DNA of 46,447 nt from positions 53,227 through 99,673 of the forward strand of contig CABIYQ010000009.1 in assembly GCA_902362965.1 (NCBI GenBank), written 5' to 3'. A program made the translations under genes and the position numbers. The notes beneath the pieces were generated by a model. It did not search any database, was not told the origin of the DNA, and saw only the letters and a program-made list of their open reading frames with translations. Source of the DNA: Oscillospiraceae bacterium (GTDB lineage Bacteria; Bacillota; Clostridia; Oscillospirales; Ruminococcaceae). Below, in pieces: positions 24,574 to 35,253 of this stretch (positions are counted from its first letter, which is position 1; every line of letters begins with the position of its first letter).

Positions 24574-27500
24574 GTGAAGGAATTTCAGTCGATAATTCTT
24601 AAGTTTGTGAAGAATCATGAAAGACATAAGAAATATCTAGCTTTTCTTATGGCTCTTTCAATTATGGTGTCTTTTGCAGTACCGTTCAGCTTAATAATGC
24701 CGGCGATCAGTATGACGGCGGAAGATGCTCAGTATGCAGATGACATGCCTACGATGTATTCTGCCAGCGGAAAAGAAAGTCATACTACTCGTCAGCATCC
24801 GCATGGTCCGGCGAGACCAAATATTGATAATCCTTATTTCACTGGTGTGGCAAATGAGATTCCTGGTGCGGATGCGGATGGTAATCCGTCAAAGGATTTT
24901 ACAAATAATATTACATCAACATCAGTTTGGGTGGTAGATGCTGATAAAGATAAATATCAAATTGAGCAATCGGGTAATTCGGCAACTATAAAGGTACCTG
25001 AGGGATCAGATTATACGAGCGTAAACTTGAGATTTGAGTTGCAGTATACGATTTCAAGTACGGAAAACGGTGTAAATACCGTTACAAAAGAACGCCCTTG
25101 TATCTACTATCAGCTGCCGGACGGCGTTACGGTTCCTAGTGAATATTATGGAAATGATAAGATTGTTATTGATGATGGAGTTACAGCCGGTTATTTTTCT
25201 ATCAATGAACAAGGATTGATAGTTATTCAGTTTTTGGATTCTTATATTGATGATAAAATTGCTCACAGTCCAAACTTCACCGGTACAATAACTTTTAATG
25301 GTACAGTATCTAGAGATAACGATGCGGACGGTGACCGTGTTATAACAATAGGTGATCTTACACTTGATGTTCAGTTTCCGGACAAGAACTATTCTATTAT
25401 AAAGTCCGGTTCTGTTAAGTCTGTTGATGAAACGGGAAAACCGTATATTGAATGGACAGTTTCTCTCTCTAGTTATTATAACCAATCATTGAACGGTTAT
25501 AAACTTGTTGATGAAAAATTTAAGGATAGCGCTAATATTACAATTAACCCTTCAGGGCTGGGCAACTTTGATGAAAACGGAAACTTTGTATTTGATGCTG
25601 ATCCGCCTCGTGACGAAAACGGAGACGCAACCGTAACATTTACTTATAAAGAATACATTGATGATATAAATAAAGATTATCAAAGCGGTAATCTGACAAA
25701 AGAAAATGAAGCTAAACTTCTGAGTCCCGATTCCAGCACGGAAGTGGCTAAGGATAAAAAGTCGGTTACTCTTTTAAAACCGAATATATATAAAAGTGGT
25801 AAACCGGACTATGATGTTACCGGAGCACATGATAAGACAGTTTATTGGAATATAGATGTATCGAGTCCGTACGGAACTTCGCTTAAGGATTATCAGGTTG
25901 TTGATGATAAGTTTATCGATGCTCATAATTTAAAAGTGACCTCCGGCGGAAAAGATGTAGCCTTTGAATTACAAGGAAACACAATTGTGTTCGGAGATGC
26001 GGCTCCTAGCTCGGTCGTTATTACATATGAACAGGACATTTCGGATATTATCAGCGGCGGCAATAATTATACAAATGTTGAGAATGCCGCAACGCTTCTT
26101 TATCCTAACGGAAATGAAGCTAATAAGGGTTCTACAAGTGTGAATTACAATTCTACTAATCCTTATAAACTTAATAAAAACGGTAGTCACAGTTATGATA
26201 CAGGTTTAATTACTTGGACTGTAAACGCAACGCTTAATGACAGAAATAATAAAAAAATTACTTTGAACGGTTATGAACTGACAGACCCGTCTTTAGAGAA
26301 TATTGATTTAAGTCAAATTAGTATTTCTTCAGCAAACTTTGGATATTCCGGTATGACGGCTGAGTATGACGCTCAAAATGATAAAATCATTTTATACGGT
26401 TATAACCGTGATACTAATAAAAATGATATTAAACATGCTGAAATAACTAAGAATGGCAGTACTCTTACAATTACTGAAGCTGCTCCTTTCTCGGAAGTTC
26501 AAGATGAAAGTAAAGTACTCGGAATACATGATATTACATTTACTTATACTACTGAGGTAAAAAATGCCGGTGATGACGGTACTGTAGTATCAACTAATGG
26601 CAGCGGTGAAAAAGTTATTAAAAACAGTGTCAGTGATAATCATGACAACAATGAAAACGGAGAAGTAACTATATCAACCAGAGAACAGCTTGTAAAAACA
26701 CTTAAAAGCAATGCCAATGATATGGAATACGTCAGTGACATGACCGAGAATGAAGCAAAAATTTTGAAATGGGAATTGAATCTCATTCAGGATACGGGCT
26801 TTTCTTCCATTGATAACGATAAAGTTCTGGTAGATGTAATGAACGCTACAAACGGCGGTGATCATTACCTTAATATTGAAACGCAGAAAAACAATATTAA
26901 ACTTTACGTTAAAAAAAGTGAGTCAGGTGAAGAAAAACTACTTACAGAAGGTTCTGATTATACTATTGAGTTTTATGATTCCTCCGGACAAAATGCCGAT
27001 GCGATCACTGAAGGTCATGCAAAGCAGTTTAGAATTGAATTCAACAGCAATATAGATGACGAAGGCTATAAGTACATGCGTGTTGAATATGAAACTACTG
27101 CTGATGTTTCCGGAGTAAATAAGCCTGCCGAGGGTGAGTCCACTGAAAGCAAATTCTCTAACAATGCAAGCTTTGGTAACAGTTCATCTGGAGATACTAA
27201 TTATACATTCGAACTTCGTGATGACAGCATGGTCGAAAATGTAAGCATTTCAGTTAAAAAGAACTGGGTTAATGACAATAACGATTCCGAAAGACCTCAA
27301 AGTATAAAATATATGCTTCAGCGTAAGCTTGGAACGAACGGAGAATGGGAAACTATTTATAAGAATTCTGACGGTAAGTGGGTAGTCATTGATGATTCTG
27401 TTGATGAAAGCTCTTATATTCAGACGTTAACTCATGATGGTTACGGAAATTGGCATAATGCTTATACATGGAATGATTTACCTAAGGAAACGGCAGAGCA

Positions 27501-30500
27501 TAATGATCTTTACTATTATCGTGCTGTAGAAGTTGATGTTCCCGATGGATATAATGTATCATATTCTAATGAGAATGGTATCAATTCCGGTGAGTTTACA
27601 ATTACGAATACTAAGAAAGCCTCCATTGAAAAAATTGCTTTAGATAAAAATGGAAATCCGTTGCAATCCAATGAGTTATTATATAAGGATCTGCAAAAAA
27701 CTACATACAACGGTACAGAATACTATGTATTTGGTTGGCAGATTAATTTGCCGAAGCGAGATGCCACAATAACGGATACTATTTCTGAAGATTCTGTTTT
27801 GTTGGAGGGATATGATTTAGGTGAAACCACTACTTGGGGAGACTCATTAAAATACCCATGTATATATACTGACTACGGTTCCTCTTGGACTTTAGAAAAT
27901 AATAATTATACATACTCGGGCAATACTATTGAATTCAAAGTGTATAATAATCAAACTAAACTTGTTTACTATACCGGTATTCCGGTAAGTACGTTTGATA
28001 ATTCATATAATGAGTCTAAGAGTTATCGTGTTGATAATACCGTTATCTATGACGGCGACAGCCAGACAGTTAGTGTTAATGTTGTTGAAAAAACAATTGG
28101 TGGTCCGGATATTTCTGATGCAGGTCTTTTAGGTAAGTCTGTAAATGACGAAGCCGGCACTAATAAAGATAACAACATATACGTAAACGGCGGTGTAGTA
28201 AAATATGTTGTCTATGTAAATCCGGAGGGCAAAAAACTTTCAAATACTGATGAATACGATTTGACAGACTCATTTATGTTTGATAGTTATGCCGGTCTTT
28301 CGGCAGAGGAGATCATGGAAAAACTCTCCGCAAGACTTGATAATATTACTGTAGAAGAAGTAAATGCCGATTGGGATGAGAATGGAAATGTAACAGGCGC
28401 AACTGTCATACGTCCTCTTAACAATGGTGAATACAGATATACAGTAGATTATAATAATGCATCAACAGAGTCAATTCCTTTAAACCTTACCAGTAATCGT
28501 TATGATAACACTATGTATATTTGGGATGCTAATAATAAACAGCAGACTATTAATGAAGAAGTCTCTATAGAACTATTAATCAGTGGTACAGCAAATAAAA
28601 CGGGATACTATTTGATTGATGGAAATAAAGTAACCCTTGATTTTGATTCAAACGGTCATGCAACATATGTTTGGAAAGGAAAGTTGGAATCAAACTATGC
28701 TAAACAACTTTCAATAAAAGAACAGAAAATAAACGAGTCCGGCGAGTGGGTTGACTTGGTGTGGGAGGATGTTAAAACTTTCCAGGATGCTGCACTTCAG
28801 AGCGCAAGTTATGAGAAGATGACAAGTTTCTCTGCTGCACAAATTAATCTTACTGTTCCTGATGAAACGGCTCTTAAAATTACTTATTCATATAAGCTTT
28901 CAAAAGATGGTATAGACCTTGGCACCAGAATTAATGGTGTTGCATGGGGCGGAAACGATGTATTTACTGCTTCAAATTCAATTTCATTGAATACTGGTAA
29001 TGCTCAGGCAACTGATTCGACTGATGATCAGTCATTTATTGTAAACAGTACTGCTGCAACAGTTACAACAGGTAATTTACCGCAGATTGTTAAATATGAT
29101 GTAAATGATTATAGTTTACAGTTGAATGCCGGCTTCTTGATTGCAAAATATGAAGGAGATAATAATTGGAATTATGCTGTTAAAGATCAATGGCAGAAAT
29201 ATGACAGTGGAGAATGGAGCGATATTGACGAAAAGGATGCACAATCCACTGATAATATCAGGCATTCTCTTACATTTGATGCATTGGCTGAAGGAAACCA
29301 AGTTCCTGATGGAGCTGTAACAATCAACATTAAGGGAGAACCTTATAAGGTGGATTTAAATGACGGTGATTTTTATAAGATTATAGAAATAGTTCCGCCT
29401 GATGGATATGAGGGTTCTAATCTTACTTTTACTGATGAATATCCTGATTTGAAATCATTATTGATCGCGTATGCCAAAAATCCGGACAGTTTTAAGGACA
29501 GTGATTATTATAATTTCTTAAAGAACTTCGTTTCCACTCACTATATTGAATATGGAACGAAAAAACTTTCACAATATCCGGATGGTGTTACATCGGGAAA
29601 TCTGATTAAAGTAAGTACGGGTGGTTCTGTTAATATTTACGATAATCAATTAATTAATGTTAAATCCGAGAAAACGTGGGATAGAGAAGATCACTATAGG
29701 TCTAAGGTAAAAGTAGAACTTTTATGGTCTTACACAAAATCTCCTACGGGCATACCGATTGATGCAAAGCAAGCAAATGCTGAATCATTGGGACTTCTTG
29801 ACAGCAGCTTTAGCTATGAAAAAGAAATATTATCCAATGAATCCGCTATATGGGAGGATTTGCCCAGTGGTATAAACGGCAGACCAATTTACTACTATGT
29901 GAAGGAAACCGGTTATACGCTTGATTATACTACAGGAAATGCAGGTTGGTATAATCTTCAGTCAGACGGTACTTATAAGAATGAATCCGGAGAGATCGGA
30001 TCATATAAACCGATCTACATCGGAAATGCTTTGAATAAGGGCGATAAAGACAGTGATGACTCTACCGGAACAGTTTCTATTAACAATACAGAAGGTCTGA
30101 CTGTTAAGAAACTATGGGTTTATTCAAACGGTACTCCAATGGAAGCGGAAAGTATTCCTTTAGACAAGATAACTTATAAGCTTTATGGAATAACCCAAAA
30201 TTCACAGCAAGTTGAGTTATACACCGGTACTTTGACATCTGATGGAAATTGGAAAGAGGTTGTTCCATCTGAATATCTCAAGGATGAGTATGTTTCATAT
30301 AGAGTGGAGGAATATCTTGAAGATCTGACAGCTGAAGAAAAATTACAACTGTATGGATATAAAATCAGTTGTACGGGTGTATCAAACGGAAACACTGGTG
30401 AGTTTACCATTACCAATAAAAACAATACGCCTTCAGAAATTGAAGTTAATGTTGAAAAGGAATGGGGAGACGGAAACGAACTGCATCAATTGGATAGTAT

Positions 30501-33426
30501 TAAGATAAAGCTTTATAAATCGTCCAGAAGTTTGTCTGATAAGGAAATTGAAGCGTTATCGAAAGGTACATTGCCATCTGATAATACAGTTTCTGCTGTG
30601 GAAAATGGCGAAGTGACACTGTATGCAGGAAATCAGTGGAAACATACATGGAGCGATTTAGCTTACAAAGATGAAAATGTCAGCAGGTATTTTTACTATC
30701 CTGTTGAAATTGATATGACGGTTTCGGATACTTCAAAACAATATACACCGTCATATGCTAGGGCTGATAAAGCTGCAACGCAGAGTGTTAAAATCCGTAA
30801 TACGGTTCCCGGCGGTCTTACTGTAAATAAGAGTTGGGTCAATGACAAAGGTGAAGAAATTACCAATGGACTGCCTGAAGAAATCGTTGTAGAGTTATAT
30901 AAACGTCTGCAAGGCAGTGCAAGTTCCGGTGGTGACGATACATCTTCAAAGAATTTACCATCAAGTTTGAAAGTCATATCAGTAGGCGATTCAATTACCG
31001 ATGGATTTTGGACATCGTCAGATGACTATCCTCATAGATTAGAAAGCTTATTGAAGAATGATGGTGTAATTCAAGAGGTAGGTAATTACGGTATTAGCGG
31101 TCAGGTTGTTTCGGAGATTTCATCTCGTATAAGCAAACAAGGCTCAGGTAAATGGAGCCAAGGCGTTGACTATATTGATACCAATGTAATGTGTATAATT
31201 GCAGGTACTAACGATATAAATAAAGGCAACTGGGAACTTTATGGAGAAGATAATACAGAAAGAAAAGCAAAAATGAAAGCGGCTGTAAAGCAAATGATTC
31301 AGACTGCTTATCAAAACGCTAATACATCTGATTTTGTTGTACTCTTAGGTTGTGTTCCATATGAAGATTTTGTTAATTCTGACGGTTCGGTAGAAATAAA
31401 TATCAACTATTGCAGTGCTCATACTGCATTGGCTAAATCAGTTGGCGTTAGTTGGGTAGATGCTTCTATGGGTGCAGAAAAAGCACAGGAATTTGAAAAT
31501 GGAATCAACAAAATGATTGATTCTTATAATGACATGCTGAAAGAAGTCGTAAGTGAACTGCAACAAGACGAAGCTACAAAAACAATAAAATTTGTTGATG
31601 CTTATGCTAAAAAAATTAAGGATAATGAGTTATTATATGATGGAGTACATCCGGATTCTAATGGTTATGTTGAGATAGCAAACGCTTTTTATGATGCAAT
31701 AAATGTTTATTATGGTGTTACAAGTTCTACAACGTCAACCAATGCTCCTGTAAACATCGACGATTGTCCGACTGATTTGACAGAATCAGAAAAGGTTGGA
31801 GAATATACAATTACTCCTGATGAAAATGGTAATTGGTCTCTGACTATCGGCGATCTGGAAAAATCAGACGGAAAAAATGATTACGTTTACTACATTAAGG
31901 AAAAGCCTGTCAACGGATGGGATACAAGCTATAAGGCGAATGGTCAGATAATCAGTGATGAGGATATGTCACCGATTACCTTGATCAATACAAAGGTTAC
32001 AGAGTCCTTAGACATTACGGTTAAGAAAAAATGGAATGATGGAAACGGTAATGGTCGACCGGATAGTTTGACATTGCAGCTACAGCAAAAGCTTGGTGAG
32101 AATGGTGATTGGAACAATTATGATTATCCAACTCCGTCTCCTAATCCTGAGTGGACATATTCTTACGTTGATTTACCTTCTGAAAATGATTCCGGAGAAA
32201 AATATTATTACAGAGTTGTGGAAGTCGTTCCTGATGGATATGTTCTGACTTCTGAAGTTAATAATGACGGAATTTCTATTGACAGTGAGGATAAGACCGT
32301 TGAATTAACTAATACCATTACTCTTAGTATGAAAATCAAAAAGGAATGGGCAGACGGTCAAAATCACGAAGTAGATTCAGTTACGGTTAATATTCATCGG
32401 TCAACGAATCCGAGTGATGCGCCAATAGTGACTACCATTTCTGCTGATACTCAAACTACCAGCACTACTAAAAATACAACTACGACAACTACTGTTAAAA
32501 CAGTACCATCAACAACAACATCTACGTCAATGTCAACTACGACTTCTGTAATTACAACTACTATTACTACCACAACAACTAACGGCGGTGGAGGAGATGT
32601 AGTTACAGGCAGTTCTATTACTGTTGATGATAGTCAACAAGATGTAACTATAGACGTAGACAATAAAAACATAAGCAGCATAACGCTTGATTTTGATACT
32701 TCTGAAATGCCAAATGATTCACAGCTTCATATGTATTTGGGCGGATGGAATGCCCAGATAGATATTATTTTCCGAGATGGTAAGTTTACATCGTCGTCTC
32801 CAAATAAAATCAAAAATGTAACTATAGACGGAAATGTAGTTGTGGTTGAGTTTGAGGATGGTGTAAATGCTAATTGCGGTTGGGATAGCAATAAAAATAA
32901 TAAGATAACACTTCATAAGAATAACGGAACAATATATATTGATAGTTATACAATTACTTACGCTTCTTCTAACACATATTCACTTCGCAGATCTGCTTCT
33001 TTCTATAGCGGCAGAGCAAATGACGCTTTAGTCGGCGAAGCTGAATGGACTGGAAATACAACCTCAATTACGCTGAAATTCACTGATAATTGGGAAAAAC
33101 TTATTACAAACCTCCCTGCCTATGATGAAGATGGAAATCCTTACTACTATTGGGTAGAGGAAGATGAAAAGAGTGCGGCTGGCTTTGAAGTCTCCTATAA
33201 ATATGATGACGGCGATAATGATACAGATTTCTGCATCAACGCAATAAATCCGGGAGATAATCCAACTGCAACAATCAGAAACAAAGTTGTTAATACTTCT
33301 GTTACCATGCCTTCTACCGGCGGAAAAGGAACATCATGGTATTATATCACGGGCACAGTAATTTTGCTGAGTTCGTCCGCTGCTTACTATCTTATCAAAC
33401 GGCGATGGAAATTTGCCGAAAAATAA
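24574..33426 (+). CDS. Giant sortase-anchored pilus adhesin with nested GDSL hydrolase domain
   Basis: A 2950-residue surface protein with a GTG start after AAGGGGGG. A long signal peptide (to about residue 48) is followed by collagen-binding-like beta domains (about 280-870, with repeated KPYIEWTV, KTVYWNIDV, GLITWTV openings) and a Cna-B domain at 889-1010. More beta domains precede a chain of Cna-B domains from about 1695, each opening VKK-W or VEKEW. The Cna-B at about 2080 is interrupted by an SGNH/GDSL hydrolase (GDSIT near 2140, NYGISG, GTND, DGVHPDSNG near 2355) and resumes at 2405. The last Cna-B (from 2585) is interrupted by a Thr-rich linker and a beta domain (2675-2800). The end is MPSTGG, a membrane helix and a basic tail. 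It is the likely pilus tip. Confidence 0.93.
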   Translation: MKEFQSIILKFVKNHERHKKYLAFLMALSIMVSFAVPFSLIMPAISMTAEDAQYADDMPTMYSASGKESHTTRQHPHGPARPNIDNPYFTGVANEIPGADADGNPSKDFTNNITSTSVWVVDADKDKYQIEQSGNSATIKVPEGSDYTSVNLRFELQYTISSTENGVNTVTKERPCIYYQLPDGVTVPSEYYGNDKIVIDDGVTAGYFSINEQGLIVIQFLDSYIDDKIAHSPNFTGTITFNGTVSRDNDADGDRVITIGDLTLDVQFPDKNYSIIKSGSVKSVDETGKPYIEWTVSLSSYYNQSLNGYKLVDEKFKDSANITINPSGLGNFDENGNFVFDADPPRDENGDATVTFTYKEYIDDINKDYQSGNLTKENEAKLLSPDSSTEVAKDKKSVTLLKPNIYKSGKPDYDVTGAHDKTVYWNIDVSSPYGTSLKDYQVVDDKFIDAHNLKVTSGGKDVAFELQGNTIVFGDAAPSSVVITYEQDISDIISGGNNYTNVENAATLLYPNGNEANKGSTSVNYNSTNPYKLNKNGSHSYDTGLITWTVNATLNDRNNKKITLNGYELTDPSLENIDLSQISISSANFGYSGMTAEYDAQNDKIILYGYNRDTNKNDIKHAEITKNGSTLTITEAAPFSEVQDESKVLGIHDITFTYTTEVKNAGDDGTVVSTNGSGEKVIKNSVSDNHDNNENGEVTISTREQLVKTLKSNANDMEYVSDMTENEAKILKWELNLIQDTGFSSIDNDKVLVDVMNATNGGDHYLNIETQKNNIKLYVKKSESGEEKLLTEGSDYTIEFYDSSGQNADAITEGHAKQFRIEFNSNIDDEGYKYMRVEYETTADVSGVNKPAEGESTESKFSNNASFGNSSSGDTNYTFELRDDSMVENVSISVKKNWVNDNNDSERPQSIKYMLQRKLGTNGEWETIYKNSDGKWVVIDDSVDESSYIQTLTHDGYGNWHNAYTWNDLPKETAEHNDLYYYRAVEVDVPDGYNVSYSNENGINSGEFTITNTKKASIEKIALDKNGNPLQSNELLYKDLQKTTYNGTEYYVFGWQINLPKRDATITDTISEDSVLLEGYDLGETTTWGDSLKYPCIYTDYGSSWTLENNNYTYSGNTIEFKVYNNQTKLVYYTGIPVSTFDNSYNESKSYRVDNTVIYDGDSQTVSVNVVEKTIGGPDISDAGLLGKSVNDEAGTNKDNNIYVNGGVVKYVVYVNPEGKKLSNTDEYDLTDSFMFDSYAGLSAEEIMEKLSARLDNITVEEVNADWDENGNVTGATVIRPLNNGEYRYTVDYNNASTESIPLNLTSNRYDNTMYIWDANNKQQTINEEVSIELLISGTANKTGYYLIDGNKVTLDFDSNGHATYVWKGKLESNYAKQLSIKEQKINESGEWVDLVWEDVKTFQDAALQSASYEKMTSFSAAQINLTVPDETALKITYSYKLSKDGIDLGTRINGVAWGGNDVFTASNSISLNTGNAQATDSTDDQSFIVNSTAATVTTGNLPQIVKYDVNDYSLQLNAGFLIAKYEGDNNWNYAVKDQWQKYDSGEWSDIDEKDAQSTDNIRHSLTFDALAEGNQVPDGAVTINIKGEPYKVDLNDGDFYKIIEIVPPDGYEGSNLTFTDEYPDLKSLLIAYAKNPDSFKDSDYYNFLKNFVSTHYIEYGTKKLSQYPDGVTSGNLIKVSTGGSVNIYDNQLINVKSEKTWDREDHYRSKVKVELLWSYTKSPTGIPIDAKQANAESLGLLDSSFSYEKEILSNESAIWEDLPSGINGRPIYYYVKETGYTLDYTTGNAGWYNLQSDGTYKNESGEIGSYKPIYIGNALNKGDKDSDDSTGTVSINNTEGLTVKKLWVYSNGTPMEAESIPLDKITYKLYGITQNSQQVELYTGTLTSDGNWKEVVPSEYLKDEYVSYRVEEYLEDLTAEEKLQLYGYKISCTGVSNGNTGEFTITNKNNTPSEIEVNVEKEWGDGNELHQLDSIKIKLYKSSRSLSDKEIEALSKGTLPSDNTVSAVENGEVTLYAGNQWKHTWSDLAYKDENVSRYFYYPVEIDMTVSDTSKQYTPSYARADKAATQSVKIRNTVPGGLTVNKSWVNDKGEEITNGLPEEIVVELYKRLQGSASSGGDDTSSKNLPSSLKVISVGDSITDGFWTSSDDYPHRLESLLKNDGVIQEVGNYGISGQVVSEISSRISKQGSGKWSQGVDYIDTNVMCIIAGTNDINKGNWELYGEDNTERKAKMKAAVKQMIQTAYQNANTSDFVVLLGCVPYEDFVNSDGSVEININYCSAHTALAKSVGVSWVDASMGAEKAQEFENGINKMIDSYNDMLKEVVSELQQDEATKTIKFVDAYAKKIKDNELLYDGVHPDSNGYVEIANAFYDAINVYYGVTSSTTSTNAPVNIDDCPTDLTESEKVGEYTITPDENGNWSLTIGDLEKSDGKNDYVYYIKEKPVNGWDTSYKANGQIISDEDMSPITLINTKVTESLDITVKKKWNDGNGNGRPDSLTLQLQQKLGENGDWNNYDYPTPSPNPEWTYSYVDLPSENDSGEKYYYRVVEVVPDGYVLTSEVNNDGISIDSEDKTVELTNTITLSMKIKKEWADGQNHEVDSVTVNIHRSTNPSDAPIVTTISADTQTTSTTKNTTTTTTVKTVPSTTTSTSMSTTTSVITTTITTTTTNGGGGDVVTGSSITVDDSQQDVTIDVDNKNISSITLDFDTSEMPNDSQLHMYLGGWNAQIDIIFRDGKFTSSSPNKIKNVTIDGNVVVVEFEDGVNANCGWDSNKNNKITLHKNNGTIYIDSYTITYASSNTYSLRRSASFYSGRANDALVGEAEWTGNTTSITLKFTDNWEKLITNLPAYDEDGNPYYYWVEEDEKSAAGFEVSYKYDDGDNDTDFCINAINPGDNPTATIRNKVVNTSVTMPSTGGKGTSWYYITGTVILLSSSAAYYLIKRRWKFAEK

Positions 33427-33443
33427 ACAAACGCTAGTGGGAT

Positions 33444-33476
33444 CTGCGGCATGAGTACATATCGTGCTCACCGCAG
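33444..33476 (+). repeat. Intergenic hairpin between adhesin and major pilin
   Basis: CTGCGG (33444) pairs with CCGCAG (33471-33476), and inside it TGAGTAC pairs with GTGCTCA with one wobble. There is no strong T-run. It is likely an RNA processing or stability element that lets the abundant major pilin message accumulate apart from the 9-kb adhesin message. Confidence 0.5.
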
Positions 33477-33515
33477 TACCACAAAAAAATAAAATTATAT
33501 GATCGGAGATTTATT

Positions 33516-35174
33516 ATGAAAAAATTCAAGAAACTCAATGCTGTTATCACAGCAACTTTAATGGCAGCCGCTCTTTCTGTTCCAATGGCTTCTTCACTTT
33601 CTGTATCAGCAGCTGCTGGTGATAATTCAATCACAGTTAAGGCCGGTAATGACAAGATGACACATAGTGATGTAGCAGCATATCAGGTATTTGCAGGTAC
33701 ATATAACGATGCAGACTCAAACTTGACTATTACCGGTTGGGGTGACGGCATCAATGTAACTGCTTTCATTACAGCTATTAAAGCTGATGCAACAATCGGA
33801 AGTTCATTTGCTGGTGAGATAACAAATGATGCAGCAGGTGCACAGGCAGTAGCTGACATTGTTGGCAAATGGACTGACAATTCAGATGAAGCAAAAGCAT
33901 TTGCTAAATTGGCAGTTGCAAACGCTGCAACAAAGTCCGGTACATATAGTGAAGGTGTAATCAGCGGCATTGCTGACGGTTACTATGTAATGGCTGACGA
34001 GTCAGCAGCTACTGCTACAGATCCAACAGGCTCTGCTTTTACTCTTGGTCTTTTACAGGTAGTTGGCGGAGAGAATGTAGAAGTAACTACTAAAATTGAT
34101 TATCCTACTGTTGTAAAGAAAGTTCAGGAAGATGATAAAACAGATGATGGCGGTTATGGTGCAGGCTTCAATGACGTAGCTGACTGGAACGCTAATACAG
34201 ATGTTCCATTTAAAATCATTGCTACAATGCCTTCAAATATTGATGAGTATGATCACTATTACATGAACTTTACAGATACGCTGGATGATACATTTGGAAA
34301 TCCTGAGAATATCGTAGTTACTGCCGGTACTAAAACTTTAGTTAAAGACACTGATTACACAATTACAGCTAATGGTAACGATATGAATATTGTTATCATG
34401 GATCTCAAGGGTGTTGATGGTCTCACAGTTGATGATAAAACAACTGTAACTGTTACATATACAGCTAAGTTAAATGTTAGTGGAGATAACTTAGCAATAA
34501 TAGGTCGTAACGGTCAGGAAAATAAGGTAAAGCTTGAATATTCAAACAATCCTAACAAAACAGGTAACGGTTCATCTAAACCTGAAGATACAGGTGAAAC
34601 TCCTGAAGATAAGGTAATTGTTTTTACTTACGAACTTGATATTACTAAGATTGATGGAGCTACAAAAGCAACAATTGAAAATGCACAATTTAAACTTGGT
34701 AATGATAAAAATCAATGGGCAACAGTTAATGAAGCCGGTTACTTTACAGGCTGGGTTGATGACGAAGATAGTGCAACTGTACTGAAGTCTGATGCTAATG
34801 GTATTTTTAAGGTTATCGGTCTTGATGACGGCAACTACAAATTAAAGGAGCTTAATTGGTCAGAAGAATATAATATTCCTGATACTGCATTTAATGCAGT
34901 GATTGATGCTAATACATTGTTTACACAGGATGATTATGCTAATGCTTCGGCTGCTTTAATAGAATTAACAGGTAGCGTTAATGGTAAGGACGATACTGGC
35001 GCAAATGCAGATGATGGTATAGTAGCAGGAACCATCGAAAATAACAAGGGAACAACGTTACCATCAACTGGCGGTATTGGTACAACTCTCTTCTATGTAG
35101 GCGGTGGATGCGTAGTTGCTCTTGCAGGTGTAGCTCTCATTACAAAGAAGCGTATGAACAATCGTGAAGATTAA
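33516..35174 (+). CDS. Major (backbone) pilin, isopeptide-forming, LPSTG-anchored
   Basis: A 552-residue pilin. A signal peptide ends near residue 35 (VSAAAG), followed by an N-terminal domain, then DYPTVVKKVQ around residue 200, which carries the candidate pilin Lys for sortase crosslinking. Fimbrial isopeptide-type beta domains follow, the last with DGNYKLKEL in place of the usual E-box YxLxET. The C-terminus has LPSTGG, a membrane helix and a basic tail. The family is the SpaA/SpaH/EbpC type. The class C sortase that should polymerise it is the next gene. Codon use looks more highly adapted than that of its neighbours, consistent with an abundant protein. Confidence 0.93.
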   Translation: MKKFKKLNAVITATLMAAALSVPMASSLSVSAAAGDNSITVKAGNDKMTHSDVAAYQVFAGTYNDADSNLTITGWGDGINVTAFITAIKADATIGSSFAGEITNDAAGAQAVADIVGKWTDNSDEAKAFAKLAVANAATKSGTYSEGVISGIADGYYVMADESAATATDPTGSAFTLGLLQVVGGENVEVTTKIDYPTVVKKVQEDDKTDDGGYGAGFNDVADWNANTDVPFKIIATMPSNIDEYDHYYMNFTDTLDDTFGNPENIVVTAGTKTLVKDTDYTITANGNDMNIVIMDLKGVDGLTVDDKTTVTVTYTAKLNVSGDNLAIIGRNGQENKVKLEYSNNPNKTGNGSSKPEDTGETPEDKVIVFTYELDITKIDGATKATIENAQFKLGNDKNQWATVNEAGYFTGWVDDEDSATVLKSDANGIFKVIGLDDGNYKLKELNWSEEYNIPDTAFNAVIDANTLFTQDDYANASAALIELTGSVNGKDDTGANADDGIVAGTIENNKGTTLPSTGGIGTTLFYVGGGCVVALAGVALITKKRMNNRED

Positions 35175-35209
35175 TTTTAAGAAGTAAAATTTTGTTATAG
35201 CCTTAAATT

Positions 35210-35237
35210 CCTGCCGGTGAAGTTTTTTGCCGGCAGG
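35210..35237 (+). repeat. Hairpin between major pilin and sortase
   Basis: CCTGCCGG (35210-35217) pairs with CCGGCAGG (35230-35237) around a loop that contains six T. As the T-run is in the loop and not after the stem, it may act as a partial attenuator or stabiliser that keeps sortase below pilin expression. Confidence 0.5.
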
Positions 35238-35253
35238 CATTAGGGAGGGTTCC

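Noticed and set aside
32446..32580. The ACT/ACA-rich stretch as a DNA repeat or CRISPR-like array
   Set aside because: It encodes a Thr/Ser linker in frame, with irregular codon use; no repeat unit is conserved at the DNA level.
24725..32916. Several open frames of 60-140 codons on both strands inside the giant adhesin gene
   Set aside because: They lack ribosome sites and recognisable domains and lie fully within a clear 2950-codon gene; they are shadows.
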